A stretch of 64,000 nt of DNA, taken from positions 1-64,000 of the forward strand of contig WQBJ01000011.1 in assembly GCA_013032095.1 (NCBI GenBank), given 5' to 3'. How positions within the stretch are numbered: the stretch's first letter is position 1; the number at the start of each line of letters is the position of its first letter. This DNA is from Ruegeria atlantica. Its GTDB lineage: Bacteria > Pseudomonadota > Alphaproteobacteria > Rhodobacterales > Rhodobacteraceae. The notes under the pieces are model-generated. The model saw only the letters and a list, made by a program, of their open reading frames with translations, did no database searches and had not been told where the DNA came from. The translations under genes and the position numbers were made by a program. Of this stretch, positions 53,502 to 64,000 are shown one piece after another.

Positions 53502-54663
53502 GATCACCGGCCTTCGTGCGACACCTATAAATATCCCGCTGGAAAAGCCGATGTGGTGGACCGGTGGGCATTACCCGGGCACCTCGAAAACCATTATCGA
53601 GGTCGAGACCGATCAAGGACTTGTCGGGCTGGGTGAGGCGCCGTCGGTTGATGTGGTCGACTCGATTCGCGCGATGGGTGAGCGTTTGATTGGTGCTGAT
53701 CCGCTGGATATTGCGGGCTGTGAGAGCCTGTGCGTGCCGCCGTGGCAGATCGTGCAGAACACCGATGACAGCTCGGTGGTCAAAGCCTTTGGTGCGATCG
53801 AGATTGCCCTGTGGGACCTGCGCGGCAAGGTTGCGAATGAGCCTCTGTACCGTCTGCTGGGCGGTGCAGTGCGCAAGGAAATCCCCTTCACCGAGTATTT
53901 CGGATACCGCGAAGGCGCCGAGATGAGCTCCGAGGCCGTGGCTGACTACTGCATTCGCATGCGCGAGGAACATGGCAGCACTATGTTCGAGGGCAAGCTG
54001 ATCCTCGGCAACCCCGAGCTTGAGATCGATACTGTCAAAGCCCTTCGCGAAGGGCTGGGGCGCGAGGCGATGATCCGTCTGGACAGCAACATGCAGTGGA
54101 GCCTGCCCACCGCCATGCGCGTCTTCCGCGAGATCGAGCCTTACAACATCCGCAACTATGAAGACCCGGTTGCCACGTTCGAGGAGATGGCGGAGTTGCG
54201 CCGCCACTTCACCATCCCGATCTCGACCCATGTGCCCGATATTCGCAAGGCCGCCGCCTTGGGTGCGCCGGATTACATCGTGACGAACTTTGCCGTGCTG
54301 GGCGGGATTTCCCGCGCCGTGCGCTTTATTGGCGCGTGTGAGGCGATGGGCGTGGGCTTCTGGTGCTATTCCGGTGATACCGGGATCGCCACCGCCGGGT
54401 ATTTGCACATGTCTGCAGCCATGCCGTGGATTTCCGAGCCGTCGCAATCGCTGTTCCGCTGGCAGATCGGTGACGTAATCGAAGGCGGACCCTTCCGTCA
54501 GAAAAACAACGTGATCCCGGTTCCCGAAAGCACCGGCCTCGGCGTGACGCTGGATCGCGACGCCCTTGCTTATTGGCACAACCATCTGGTCCAGAACGGA
54601 CCACTGGACCATTTCCATGACCCCGCTATGCCCGGCCGCTTCCGCCGGTTGCCTCTGAACTAA
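53488..54663 (+). CDS. Enolase-superfamily protein (mandelate racemase/muconate lactonizing type)
   Basis: Protein of 391 residues: N-terminal capping domain (about 1-125) and a TIM barrel. Metal ligands are visible as Asp199 (RLDSN) and Glu225 (NYEDP). The third position has His248 (ISTHVP) where glucarate dehydratases, as I recall, have Asn. Lys170 stands where the second Lys of a KxK motif would be, but the first is replaced (FEGK). No His lies between 248 and 307, so the usual His base is missing and the segment FWCYSGDTGIA replaces it. The reaction is therefore unclear; epimerase, dehydratase or other activity on a betaine-related acid is possible. AGAGGAG precedes the ATG at 53488, which lies 14 bp inside the mttB-like gene. 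Confidence 0.8.
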   Translation: MPGIKITGLRATPINIPLEKPMWWTGGHYPGTSKTIIEVETDQGLVGLGEAPSVDVVDSIRAMGERLIGADPLDIAGCESLCVPPWQIVQNTDDSSVVKAFGAIEIALWDLRGKVANEPLYRLLGGAVRKEIPFTEYFGYREGAEMSSEAVADYCIRMREEHGSTMFEGKLILGNPELEIDTVKALREGLGREAMIRLDSNMQWSLPTAMRVFREIEPYNIRNYEDPVATFEEMAELRRHFTIPISTHVPDIRKAAALGAPDYIVTNFAVLGGISRAVRFIGACEAMGVGFWCYSGDTGIATAGYLHMSAAMPWISEPSQSLFRWQIGDVIEGGPFRQKNNVIPVPESTGLGVTLDRDALAYWHNHLVQNGPLDHFHDPAMPGRFRRLPLN

Positions 54664-54675
54664 GAAGGACTAACC

Positions 54676-57144
54676 ATGCCTGAGTTTCAAAAAGACGAAA
54701 GCACGTCTGGCAAAAAGCTCCCGTCCCACGCCAACGTCGTCGTCATCGGCGGCGGCGTTGTGGGCTGTTCTATCCTGTTCCATCTGGCCAAGTTTGGCTG
54801 GAAAGACGTTGTGCTGCTGGAGCGTGATGAACTGACGTCGGGGTCCAGTTGGCACGCCGCCGGTCAGATCCACACGATCAGCTCGGACCCCAACATCTCG
54901 CGCCTGCAGAGTTATACCATCGACCTATACAAAGAGATCGAAGAGACCTCGGGCCATTCGGTCGGCCTGCACATCACCGGCGGTTTCTACGCGGCCTCGA
55001 CCAAGGAATGGTACGATTACCTCAAGCGTGAACGCTCGAAAGCCCGCTACATGGGTCTGCATCAAGAGTTCATCAGCCCCAAGGAACTGGCCGAACGTCA
55101 CCCGCTGATCGACCCAAAACACTATTATGCAGCCCTCTGGGATGAGCAGGACGGCGATCTTGATCCGTCTGGCGCGACCTATGCGTTTGCCAAGTCGGCC
55201 CGCGTGCATGGCGCGCAATATTTCACCCATTGCGGCGTGACCGACATGACACAGAGGCCCGATGGCAGCTGGGATCTGACCACCCCGAAAGGCGTGATCA
55301 ACGCCGAGCAGGTCGTGAACTGCGGTGGCCTGTGGGCACGGGAAGTTGGCCACATGTCCGGCATCCACCTGCCCGTGCAACCGATGGAGCACCACTATCT
55401 GATCACCGAAAAAATCCCGCTGATCGCTGAACGTATGGAGAGTATGGGCGAAGCGGGCCGTCTGCCTGCCGGTATCGACTATGAGGCCAACATTTACTTC
55501 CGTCAGGAGCGTCAGGGCATGTTGCTGGGCACCTATGAGCCCAAGTCGACCCCGTGGAAAGTGGGCGGCACGCCTTGGGATTTCGGGCATGAGCTGCTGC
55601 AACCCGATCTCGACCGCATCGCCGATCGTCTGGAAATGTCGTTCGAGCGTATCCCGACCATTGGTGAGGCTGGAATCAAGGATATGATCAATGGGCCGTT
55701 TACCTTCGGCCCCGATGGCAACCCGATGATCGGTCCGGTTCCGGGCATGAAGAACTACTGGGTCGCGGTTGGCGTTATGGCAGGCTTCTGCCAAGGCGGC
55801 GGCGTAGGCTTGACAATGGCCGAGTGGATGATCGACGGAGAGCCCTCGATCGACGTTTGGGCGATGGACGTGGCCCGCTTTGGCGAGTTTGCAACACCGG
55901 ACTGGGGCACCATCAAGTCCTCGGAAAACTATGAGCGCCGCTTCGTGATGACCTTCCCGAACGAAACGCTGCCCAAGGGCCGGATGCAGAAAACCACTTC
56001 ACTCTATGACCGTCTGGTCGCCAAGGGCGCGCTGATGGGGCAGGGTTTTGGGCTGGAAAACGCCCTGTGGTTTGCGGACAATCAGGAAGACGCGTATGAA
56101 ACGCCCACCTTCGAGCGGAACCGCTCGCACGACTATGTCGCGCGCGAGGTGAAAGCCGTGCAAGAGGCCGTCGGTGGCATCGAGATCGCCAACTTCGCCA
56201 AGCACGAGTTCAAGGGCGCGGGCGCGCGTGAATACCTCAACAAGACGCTGGCCGGATACGTCCCGAAACCCGGCCGTCTGGCGCTGACGCCGATGCTGAC
56301 CGAAAAGGGTCGCCTCTATGGTGACCTGACCGTTGCGTGCCTGGGCGATGACCACTTCATGCTGTTCGGCTCGGGCGCGATGCAGGATGCGCACCGCCGC
56401 TGGTTCGAAAAGGACCTGCCTGTGGATGTGATTTATGCCAACGTCTCAGACGACTGGCATGGCATCGCCCTTTCGGGGCCGAAATCGCGCGAGCTGCTGG
56501 CCCGCATCACCCGCGACGATGTCAGCGCTGATGCGCTGAAGTTCCGCGATCTGCGCCAGACCTTCGTCGGCGGCGTGCCGGTGATCCTGAACCGCATCTC
56601 TTTCTCAGGCGAGTTGGGCTTTGAGATTTACTGCCGCCCGCAATACTTGCTGCGTCTGGCCGAAGCGATCGAAGAGGCCGGGGCCGATCTGGGCTATCGC
56701 TGGTACGGCGCGCGCGCACTGATGTCGCTGCGCCTCGAAAAAGGCTGGGGTGTCTGGACCACCGATTTCCGCCCGGACTTCAATGCAGTCGAATCCGGGA
56801 TGGATGTCTTCATAAACTGGAAGAAGGACTTTGTGGGCAAGGAAGCCACGTTGAAATTCAAGGAAGAAGGTGTCGCCCGCAAGCTGGTCACCATGACCAT
56901 CGACGTGGACGGCATAGACGTTTCCAACGACGAAGCGATCCTGAAAGACGGCGAAGCGGTCGGCTATGTCTCGTCCGGTGGATACGGTCACCGCGTCGGC
57001 AAGTCGATGGCGATGGGCTATGTCACCACCGAAAGCGCCGCGCCGGGAACAAAACTACAGGTGGAAATTCTGGGTGAGTTCTACGACGCCGAGGTTTTGG
57101 GCGGCCCTCTTTATGACGCCAATGGAGCGAACATGCGGGGCTAG
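54676..57144 (+). CDS. FAD-dependent dimethylglycine/sarcosine dehydrogenase-like oxidase with GcvT domain
   Basis: Protein of 822 residues. FAD-binding DAO domain (about 18-400) with GGGVVG at 25-30 and SSWHAAGQ, where His60 matches the histidine that carries covalent FAD in dimethylglycine and sarcosine dehydrogenases. A linking FAO_M-type domain (about 400-480) leads to a GcvT folate-binding domain and its C-terminal barrel (about 480-820; ARALMSLRLEKGWGVW, KDFVGKEATLKF). It oxidatively demethylates secondary or tertiary N-methyl groups and hands the one-carbon unit to tetrahydrofolate. Twelve bp after the enolase-family gene; third gene of the operon. Confidence 0.92.
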   Translation: MPEFQKDESTSGKKLPSHANVVVIGGGVVGCSILFHLAKFGWKDVVLLERDELTSGSSWHAAGQIHTISSDPNISRLQSYTIDLYKEIEETSGHSVGLHITGGFYAASTKEWYDYLKRERSKARYMGLHQEFISPKELAERHPLIDPKHYYAALWDEQDGDLDPSGATYAFAKSARVHGAQYFTHCGVTDMTQRPDGSWDLTTPKGVINAEQVVNCGGLWAREVGHMSGIHLPVQPMEHHYLITEKIPLIAERMESMGEAGRLPAGIDYEANIYFRQERQGMLLGTYEPKSTPWKVGGTPWDFGHELLQPDLDRIADRLEMSFERIPTIGEAGIKDMINGPFTFGPDGNPMIGPVPGMKNYWVAVGVMAGFCQGGGVGLTMAEWMIDGEPSIDVWAMDVARFGEFATPDWGTIKSSENYERRFVMTFPNETLPKGRMQKTTSLYDRLVAKGALMGQGFGLENALWFADNQEDAYETPTFERNRSHDYVAREVKAVQEAVGGIEIANFAKHEFKGAGAREYLNKTLAGYVPKPGRLALTPMLTEKGRLYGDLTVACLGDDHFMLFGSGAMQDAHRRWFEKDLPVDVIYANVSDDWHGIALSGPKSRELLARITRDDVSADALKFRDLRQTFVGGVPVILNRISFSGELGFEIYCRPQYLLRLAEAIEEAGADLGYRWYGARALMSLRLEKGWGVWTTDFRPDFNAVESGMDVFINWKKDFVGKEATLKFKEEGVARKLVTMTIDVDGIDVSNDEAILKDGEAVGYVSSGGYGHRVGKSMAMGYVTTESAAPGTKLQVEILGEFYDAEVLGGPLYDANGANMRG

Positions 57145-57147
57145 ACG

Positions 57148-57167
57148 GGGATGTTTGTCTACATCCC
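57148..57167 (+). terminator. Weak hairpin after the GcvT-oxidase gene
   Basis: GGGATGT (57148-57154) pairs with ACATCCC (57161-57167), 6-base loop, starting 4 bp after the stop. There is no U-run, so termination is only possible. Confidence 0.35.
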
Positions 57168-57577
57168 TGAGCTGGTCTCGCCCGACCACTTCAATTTGCA
57201 CGGTTGCGTGACACTATGAAGTTAACCGAGCGGCCTGAATCCTGGGCCTGTATTCCATGTACACGTTGCTCTCAGTCGAGCGTTATTGCGTCACGTGTCC
57301 ATGGCGGCAGTACGGAGCTCAGGAAATTCTACGGGCGTTGTCTCGTGGCCAGGCAGGTGAAACAGGTGTGCAGTCAACGGATGTGTGGCAAACTTCTTGC
57401 GGGAGAAAAGTATACGGCGTACAAACCACATCCTTGGGAAAGCGACAGCCTTTCAAAGAGACCATACTGAGACTGTCCGAGAACTATTTGCGCCAAGCAA
57501 ATACCTGAACAGGTTGCCCCGTCAATCTAAACTAAAAATCTGCGACACAACCAAACGAGGTACTCGTCTGGCGATTT
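57168..57577. other. Gene-free interval
   Basis: About 400 bp between the oxidase operon and the convergent cysteine-hydrolase gene. Short frames here are not supported by ribosome sites or family features, and I see no RNA gene or repeat. Confidence 0.5.
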
Positions 57578-58129
57578 CTACATCTTCAAAATGTCTTGCG
57601 TTTTCTTCACCAACGCTATTTCTCCTTCAAGTGTCGCCATCGAAACCGAATGTATCTGGTCCGCGCTATGAAACACGCCATCCGGTCCGGTTAAGCCATA
57701 TGTCCAGACCGCGTCGGCGGCATAGATAGGCTGGTATCCTAAGTCCGCAGCGCTGCGGGTCGTCGATTCAACGCAATGGTTGGCGGTCGCACCACACATG
57801 ACAACGCGTTCTATGCCTGCCTTGCACAATATATCTTGCAATGTAGTCCCCACAAATCCGCTGCTACCGGTTTTGATGACCACGGGCTCACCCGGCTCCG
57901 GGGCCGCAACGGGCTGAACAACTGATCCAAGGGCATCAGGATGAAACGGGTCATCCGGGTCTGTTCCGTGGTGATGGATATGCACTACTATATCCCCTGC
58001 GCTGCGAAACTTTTCCAAAAGCAGCGCGATGTTGCTCTCCGCCTCGGGGCAAGATCGTTCCGTTCCAGAGGCATCCTCGTTCGCCAATGCCATCTGTACA
58101 TCAATCACCAGCAACGCCGTTTCCATCAT
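57578..58129 (-). CDS. Cysteine hydrolase of the isochorismatase family
   Basis: Cytoplasmic hydrolase of 183 residues. The catalytic triad Asp10 (LLVIDVQ), Lys86 (VIKTGSSGF) and Cys119 (ATANHCVESTT) is complete, with the usual cis-peptide region before the cysteine. Members cleave amide, ester or vinyl-ether bonds (N-carbamoylsarcosine, nicotinamide, isochorismate, ureidoacrylate). The neighbourhood of N-methyl compound genes suggests an amidase such as an N-carbamoylsarcosine amidase-like role, not proven. It follows the 2-oxoglutarate oxygenase by 3 bp, so they form an operon. Confidence 0.85.
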   Translation of the reverse strand: MMETALLVIDVQMALANEDASGTERSCPEAESNIALLLEKFRSAGDIVVHIHHHGTDPDDPFHPDALGSVVQPVAAPEPGEPVVIKTGSSGFVGTTLQDILCKAGIERVVMCGATANHCVESTTRSAADLGYQPIYAADAVWTYGLTGPDGVFHSADQIHSVSMATLEGEIALVKKTQDILKM

Positions 58130-58132
58130 AAA

Positions 58133-58999
58133 TTACCCTTGCACGGTCGCCGCGGCATTGCGGCTGTCCAATATCTTTCTCACACGTTCACCGTAAATTC
58201 GGACGTTGATCTCGTCGTCAAGGACGCGGTTTGGTTGTTCATCATAGGTCATAATCGCAGAAATGCGCGGCAGTGTGCCTTCAACCTTAGTCACCCCATG
58301 CAGCGAATAACCGCCACGGAACAGGGTGAACGCTCCTGCGCTGCGGGAAAATGTCTGCGCCTGAGACATATCGCCAGCCAACAGCCGATCTACGGCCTCG
58401 CGATCTTCGCCGACATCATCTCGTGAATTCGGAAGAAACGTGAATTCACCGCCTTTCTCAGCAGCTTGGAGCAACAGCGTCACGGTGCATTCCGTCGTGT
58501 CGTAATGCCACGCGTGCCAGCTTTCTGGGTGCAGCGCGACGACATTGAGCGCCTGAAATTCATCAGCGCAGCGGTAGAGGCGATCCTTTTTCTGAACCCG
58601 GCGCACAAATTCCGTCAATACCTCGGAATGGTAAAGCTGTTTAAGCCCGGTTTCCGCTGGGATTTGATCATCCGCAAGCTGGACCGCGATGTGCGTGAAC
58701 TCTTTCCGTCTCAGGTCGTCTTCGGGCAGTGAGGGATCGATAGCACCCTGATAGATGTTGCGTTTTACATGCAGGACCTCGGCGGTTGGCAAAAGATCGT
58801 TGGCCTCGCCATTCAACTGTTCAAGCGCCTCAGTGTGAATAAAACCAGCCAGATTGCACCAGCCTTGCTCATCCATGAGGCGCTGACATTCGGTCAAAAA
58901 TTCCGCCCCAGCTCCGCTGTCCAAATCCGCAATTGGATAGCGATCAAGATCAATGAGATCCAGGGCGACATCGTGTTGCGCCAGAAGTGTGTCCGTCAT
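58133..58999 (-). CDS. Fe(II)/2-oxoglutarate-dependent oxygenase, ArpA/HalD-like
   Basis: Protein of 288 residues with a double-stranded beta-helix core. Iron ligands are His165 and Asp167 (WHYDTTE), and His234 (YSLHGVTK); Arg245 (PRISAIM) is the likely 2-oxoglutarate anchor. It resembles the ArpA group and the BesD/HalD-type amino-acid halogenases in layout, but keeps the Asp that halogenases replace by Gly, so a hydroxylase is more likely. Substrate may be a free amino acid or betaine. GGGAG lies about 8 bases before the ATG. Divergent from a LysR regulator. Confidence 0.78.
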   Translation of the reverse strand: MTDTLLAQHDVALDLIDLDRYPIADLDSGAGAEFLTECQRLMDEQGWCNLAGFIHTEALEQLNGEANDLLPTAEVLHVKRNIYQGAIDPSLPEDDLRRKEFTHIAVQLADDQIPAETGLKQLYHSEVLTEFVRRVQKKDRLYRCADEFQALNVVALHPESWHAWHYDTTECTVTLLLQAAEKGGEFTFLPNSRDDVGEDREAVDRLLAGDMSQAQTFSRSAGAFTLFRGGYSLHGVTKVEGTLPRISAIMTYDEQPNRVLDDEINVRIYGERVRKILDSRNAAATVQG

Positions 59000-59010
59000 C
59001 GAGAACTCCC

Positions 59011-59024
59011 TGCGATTAAGCGCA
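59011..59024. promoter_or_regulatory. Small inverted repeat in the LysR/oxygenase divergent region
   Basis: TGCG-ATTAAG-CGCA, arms exact, 11 bp upstream of the oxygenase start and immediately behind its ribosome site. A T-N11-A-like LysR site is possible, but it sits very close to the start; low confidence. Confidence 0.25.
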
Positions 59025-59127
59025 GATGTTTGGAAAAGGGATCGTCTAAGACACTATCCGCAAGCGGGTTGCTCCAATAAAATGAAATAATAACCGCTCA
59101 TGAACAAAAATAATTTATGGAAGTTTG

Positions 59128-59997
59128 ATGCGTCACAATCTGAATCTGAACTGGTTGCGCAGCTTTGAAGCGGCAGCGCGACTGCTGAGCTTCACCGCAG
59201 CCAGCCGTGAAATTGGATTGACCCAAGCCGCCGTCAGCCAGCATATCAAAGCGCTTGAGGCGCAACTGGATGCCAAGCTGTTTCTACGTCGCCCCAAAAG
59301 CCTGCATTTGACTGATGCAGGCAAGGCCTATCTGGTGACCGTGCGCCAGGCGCTGGACATGTTGGAAATGTCGACCACAGGTCTCTTTGGGCCGCGTCAA
59401 GCGCGTACCATCACGGTACGCGCCTCCATGGCATTCATCATGTGGCTGTCGGCTAGGCTTGATGATTTCTTGCTCAGGCATCCTGATACTGGCGTCAAAA
59501 TGTTGACATCGATCTGGAAAAGCCCCTCGGATCAACAGCCTGTCGACGTTGACATCATTCTTGCCTCGCGGGAGTCTGCAAGACCAGACTTGGAATTGCT
59601 GTCGGCAGAGATGATTGTTCCGATCTGCAGCATCGGGTCCGACCAAGTGATACATGTGCCGGATGATCTGTTGCGGCAATCGCCGATTCACATCATGGGG
59701 TTCGACGATCACTGGGCACGGTACTTCTCTGCCTACGGGCTGGAGTTTGATGGCTCAACCGGACGTCTGATCACTGATACTTCAACCGCCGCAATCGAAA
59801 TGGTTGCTGCCGGGCTGGGATGTGCGGTTGTCATAGAAAGATTTGCCCGACAGGCTATCCAGTCCGGTCAGAAAATTCGTGTTGTTGGAGAGCCGAAGAA
59901 ACTCGGACAAGCCCATTTTCTCGTTCGAAAAGAACGCCGTGACGCCAACCAGACGCATGTCAAAGAGTTTGAAGAGTGGCTCAGTCACCAGTTCTAG
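59128..59997 (+). CDS. LysR-type transcriptional regulator
   Basis: Regulator of 289 residues. Winged HTH at about 8-66 (RSFEAAARLLSFTAASREIG, AAVSQHIKALEAQLDAKLF), then an effector domain (about 90-285). GcvA-like group. ATG at 59128 has GGAAG 4 bases upstream; an in-frame TTG at 59125 is less likely. Divergent from the oxygenase-cysteine hydrolase operon, the probable target. Confidence 0.9.
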   Translation: MRHNLNLNWLRSFEAAARLLSFTAASREIGLTQAAVSQHIKALEAQLDAKLFLRRPKSLHLTDAGKAYLVTVRQALDMLEMSTTGLFGPRQARTITVRASMAFIMWLSARLDDFLLRHPDTGVKMLTSIWKSPSDQQPVDVDIILASRESARPDLELLSAEMIVPICSIGSDQVIHVPDDLLRQSPIHIMGFDDHWARYFSAYGLEFDGSTGRLITDTSTAAIEMVAAGLGCAVVIERFARQAIQSGQKIRVVGEPKKLGQAHFLVRKERRDANQTHVKEFEEWLSHQF

Positions 59998-60111
59998 AAA
60001 CACTCGCTCGGAGTGCAGCTCCCGCGAGAACAGGCGATACAGCAAGTTCGGATTTTCGGTTTGGCTTTTTAGACTCATACCTTGTCTCGGACTGTGCGAG
60101 TTCCAAAGCCG

Positions 60112-60138
60112 AACCGAGGCCAGCAAGGCCGGCCTCGG
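60112..60138. terminator. 9-bp hairpin between convergent lysR and thiC
   Basis: ACCGAGGCC (60112-60120) pairs exactly with GGCCTCGGT (60130-60138), 9-base loop. It lies 9 bp before the thiC stop on the other strand and 114 bp after the LysR stop. No U-run; plausible bidirectional terminator. Confidence 0.5.
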
Positions 60139-60147
60139 TAGTCATGA

Positions 60148-62164
<2,017 letters not shown>

Positions 62165-62172
62165 ATAAAACC

Positions 62173-62201
62173 GCGTTAGAGCGGAACAGGCCCGTTGTAA
62201 A
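62173..62201 (-). promoter_or_regulatory. Possible thiC promoter
   Basis: Read on the minus strand, TTTACA (62201-62196) is followed after 17 bases by TAACGC (62178-62173), placing the start of transcription just before the riboswitch. The -10 is weak, so this is tentative. Confidence 0.3.
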
Positions 62202-62650
62202 GACCTAGAGAGCGGTCACAAACGCCAGCACCCACAGAATCGTCTCAGGCGCGGCAAATTGTTTTACCATTGAGCCAACGCTAACCGACCAAGCTAGCTC
62301 GGAGGGGTCTTGGGGATCTGTAATTTGTCAGCGTTCTGCACAGCCCACTCGTGCATTTCATGCAGCAGGGGGATCTCCTATCTGCGCTTCTGTATTTATG
62401 TGACAAAACCGCCTAACAGCAGCCTCGGCTCAACCACGCATTCGGGGTTGTGAATGCGATTGCCCCGACGGAAAAAAGGTCGCGTGGTGGCGTGCTTGGA
62501 GGGCTTCAATGAACATAAATTTCAACAGTGCGGCAGGCGGGAAACAAATTGTGATTAGAAATTAAACAATTACGCTCCAGTTTTGTGGTAGACTAGGTTG
62601 AACTTAGCGCGCTGGGACGAAGGAGTACGAAACCTAGAGGAACGTTAAAG
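62202..62650. other. Intergenic region between thiC leader and prkA
   Basis: About 450 bp holding the divergent promoters of thiC and prkA. No gene, strong hairpin or repeat was recognised. A ribosome site GAGGAA lies 8 bases before the prkA ATG. Confidence 0.5.
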
Positions 62651-64000
62651 ATGGAGATTTTCGAGCAGTTTGCAGAAGAATATGGGCGGACCAAGCTCAT
62701 CGAAATGACATTGCAGGACTATTTGCTGGAATGTCGTGAAGACCCTACAATGCGAGCTACCGCCGCCGAGCGGATGGTTGCCGCAATTGACGAACCAGAG
62801 CTTGTCGACACCAGTCAAGAGGCTCGGCTCAGTCGGATATTCCTTAACCGGACTATCAAGCGATACAAACCCTTCCAGGACATATATGGCGTCGAGGAAA
62901 CCATCGAACGCATCGTTGGCTTTTTCCGCCATGCCAGCCAGGGCCTCGAGGAGCGCAAGCAAATCCTCTATCTGTTGGGGCCAGTCGGCGGAGGCAAGTC
63001 AACGCTCGCCGAGAGCCTCAAAAACCTGATGGAGCGGCAGCCGATCTATGTGCTGAAGGCGGGTGACCAGATCAGCCCAATCTTTGAATCTCCACTTGGT
63101 CTATTCGATCGAGCGCAGATGGGGGATCTGCTGGAGAACAAGTACAACATCCCCAAACGGCTGTTGAACGGATTAATTTCACCCTGGGCTGTCAAGCGCC
63201 TACAGGAATTCGACGGCGATATTTCCAAATTTTCGGTTGTCAAACTCTATCCGTCGAAACTGCGCCAGATTTGCGTTGCGAAGACGGAACCCGGCGATGA
63301 AAACAACCAGGACATTTCTTCGCTTGTCGGGAAGCTCGACATACGCAAGCTGGAGGAATTCAGCCAGAACGACCCGGACGCTTATTCCTATTCCGGTGCT
63401 CTGAACCGCACCACGCAGGGTTTGATGGAATTCGTGGAGATGTTTAAGGCGCCGATCAAGGTTTTGCATCCCCTGCTGACAGCCACGCAGGAGGGGTCCT
63501 ACGCAGGCACAGAGAACATCGGCGCTTTCCCATTCCAGGGTGTTATCGTTGCGCATTCGAACGAAGCGGAATGGCAGCAATTCAAAAACAACAAGAACAA
63601 CGAGGCTTTCTTGGACCGGATCAGTCTGGTCAAGGTTCCCTACTGCTTACGTGCCTCGGATGAAATCCGTATTTACGAGAAGTTGCTTGAGGAAAGCAGT
63701 CTGGGCGAATCCCCCTGTGCGCCGGAAACACTGTCCATTCTGAGCCAGTTCAGCGTTCTGACACGGTTGAAAGAACATGAAAACTCGCCGACATTTTCCA
63801 AGCTCCGCGTCTATGACGGCGAAACATTGAAGGATACCGATCCCAAGGCGCGATCCGTGCAGGAATATCGGGATGCGGCCGGAGTGGACGAAGGTATGAC
63901 GGGCACATCCACCCGCTTTGCGTTCAAGGTGCTGTCCGAGACCTTCAATCACGACACCGAGGAAGTCGGCGCCGATCCGGTTCATCTACTCTATGTTCTT
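62651..64000 (+). CDS. prkA: PrkA family serine protein kinase, 5' part (cut by window end)
   Basis: The first 450 codons are open to the last base of the window; the full protein is usually about 640-650 residues, so the kinase-like C-terminus is missing here. The AAA-type PrkA N-terminal domain shows Walker A GPVGGGKS at 110-117, the conserved LGLFDRAQMGDLLE segment and FPFQGVIVAHSNEAEW. PrkA is a stress- and starvation-related kinase/ATPase usually followed by yeaH and spoVR (ycgB) genes, which would lie beyond 64000. ATG at 62651 is preceded by GAGGAA. Confidence 0.93.
   Translation, partial: MEIFEQFAEEYGRTKLIEMTLQDYLLECREDPTMRATAAERMVAAIDEPELVDTSQEARLSRIFLNRTIKRYKPFQDIYGVEETIERIVGFFRHASQGLEERKQILYLLGPVGGGKSTLAESLKNLMERQPIYVLKAGDQISPIFESPLGLFDRAQMGDLLENKYNIPKRLLNGLISPWAVKRLQEFDGDISKFSVVKLYPSKLRQICVAKTEPGDENNQDISSLVGKLDIRKLEEFSQNDPDAYSYSGALNRTTQGLMEFVEMFKAPIKVLHPLLTATQEGSYAGTENIGAFPFQGVIVAHSNEAEWQQFKNNKNNEAFLDRISLVKVPYCLRASDEIRIYEKLLEESSLGESPCAPETLSILSQFSVLTRLKEHENSPTFSKLRVYDGETLKDTDPKARSVQEYRDAAGVDEGMTGTSTRFAFKVLSETFNHDTEEVGADPVHLLYVL

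Noticed and set aside
53314..54618. Long minus-strand frame of 434 codons
   Set aside because: Antisense to the mttB-like and enolase-family genes; arises from high G+C codon bias.
58133..58999. Radical halogenase
   Set aside because: The iron-binding motif keeps Asp167 (HYD); halogenases of this group have Gly there to make room for chloride.

Overview
The window looks like part of a secondary replicon (plasmid or chromid) of a marine alphaproteobacterium of the Roseobacter group (Rhodobacterales). Grounds: a plasmid-type replication and partition module at the left end; moderately high G+C; and a gene content typical of roseobacters (trimethylamine methyltransferase-family proteins, a GcvT-domain FAD oxidase, a type I secretion substrate with dockerin-like repeats, DUF2793 and DUF1612 proteins). 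No tRNA, rRNA, CRISPR array, transposase or complete insertion sequence was recognised.

Layout. 0-4.5 kb: parB and parA on the minus strand, an iteron origin (five tandem 22-bp iterons, AT-rich stretch, DnaA box, inverted operator) and a Rep_3-type initiator on the plus strand. 4.5-12.6 kb: tex, a DpkA-like imine reductase, a YceI/cytochrome c fusion facing an ECF sigma/anti-sigma pair, a DUF1612 protein and a frameshifted DUF2793 gene. 12.7-21 kb: galU, an oppABC-DF peptide importer and a lytic transglycosylase. 21-30 kb: a bo3-type quinol oxidase operon (cyoABCD) running into an EmrAB-type pump, a convergent fluC pair and an FMN glutamate synthase-like protein. 30-37 kb: an ECF sigma factor with a von Willebrand A protein, then a four-gene Mce/Mla-type lipid transporter read leftward. 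37-41 kb: a sulfatase/phosphonate monoesterase and a two-component pair. 41-47 kb: a gene-poor stretch, a scar joining a truncated hlyD to the 3' end of a secreted-protein gene, and an intact type I secretion pair. 47-60 kb: a catabolic island (substrate-binding protein, M81 peptidase, MttB-like protein, enolase-superfamily enzyme, GcvT-type oxidase, cysteine hydrolase, Fe(II)/2-oxoglutarate oxygenase, three regulators). 60-64 kb: thiC under a TPP riboswitch and the 5' part of prkA, cut by the window edge.

How the parts fit. The left end is a self-contained replication/partition unit. The 47-60 kb island reads as uptake and stepwise demethylation or oxidation of an N-methylated or peptide-like compound; the substrate is not decided by sequence. 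thiC, tex, galU and prkA are often chromosomal, so their presence beside a plasmid-type origin suggests a stable chromid-like element.
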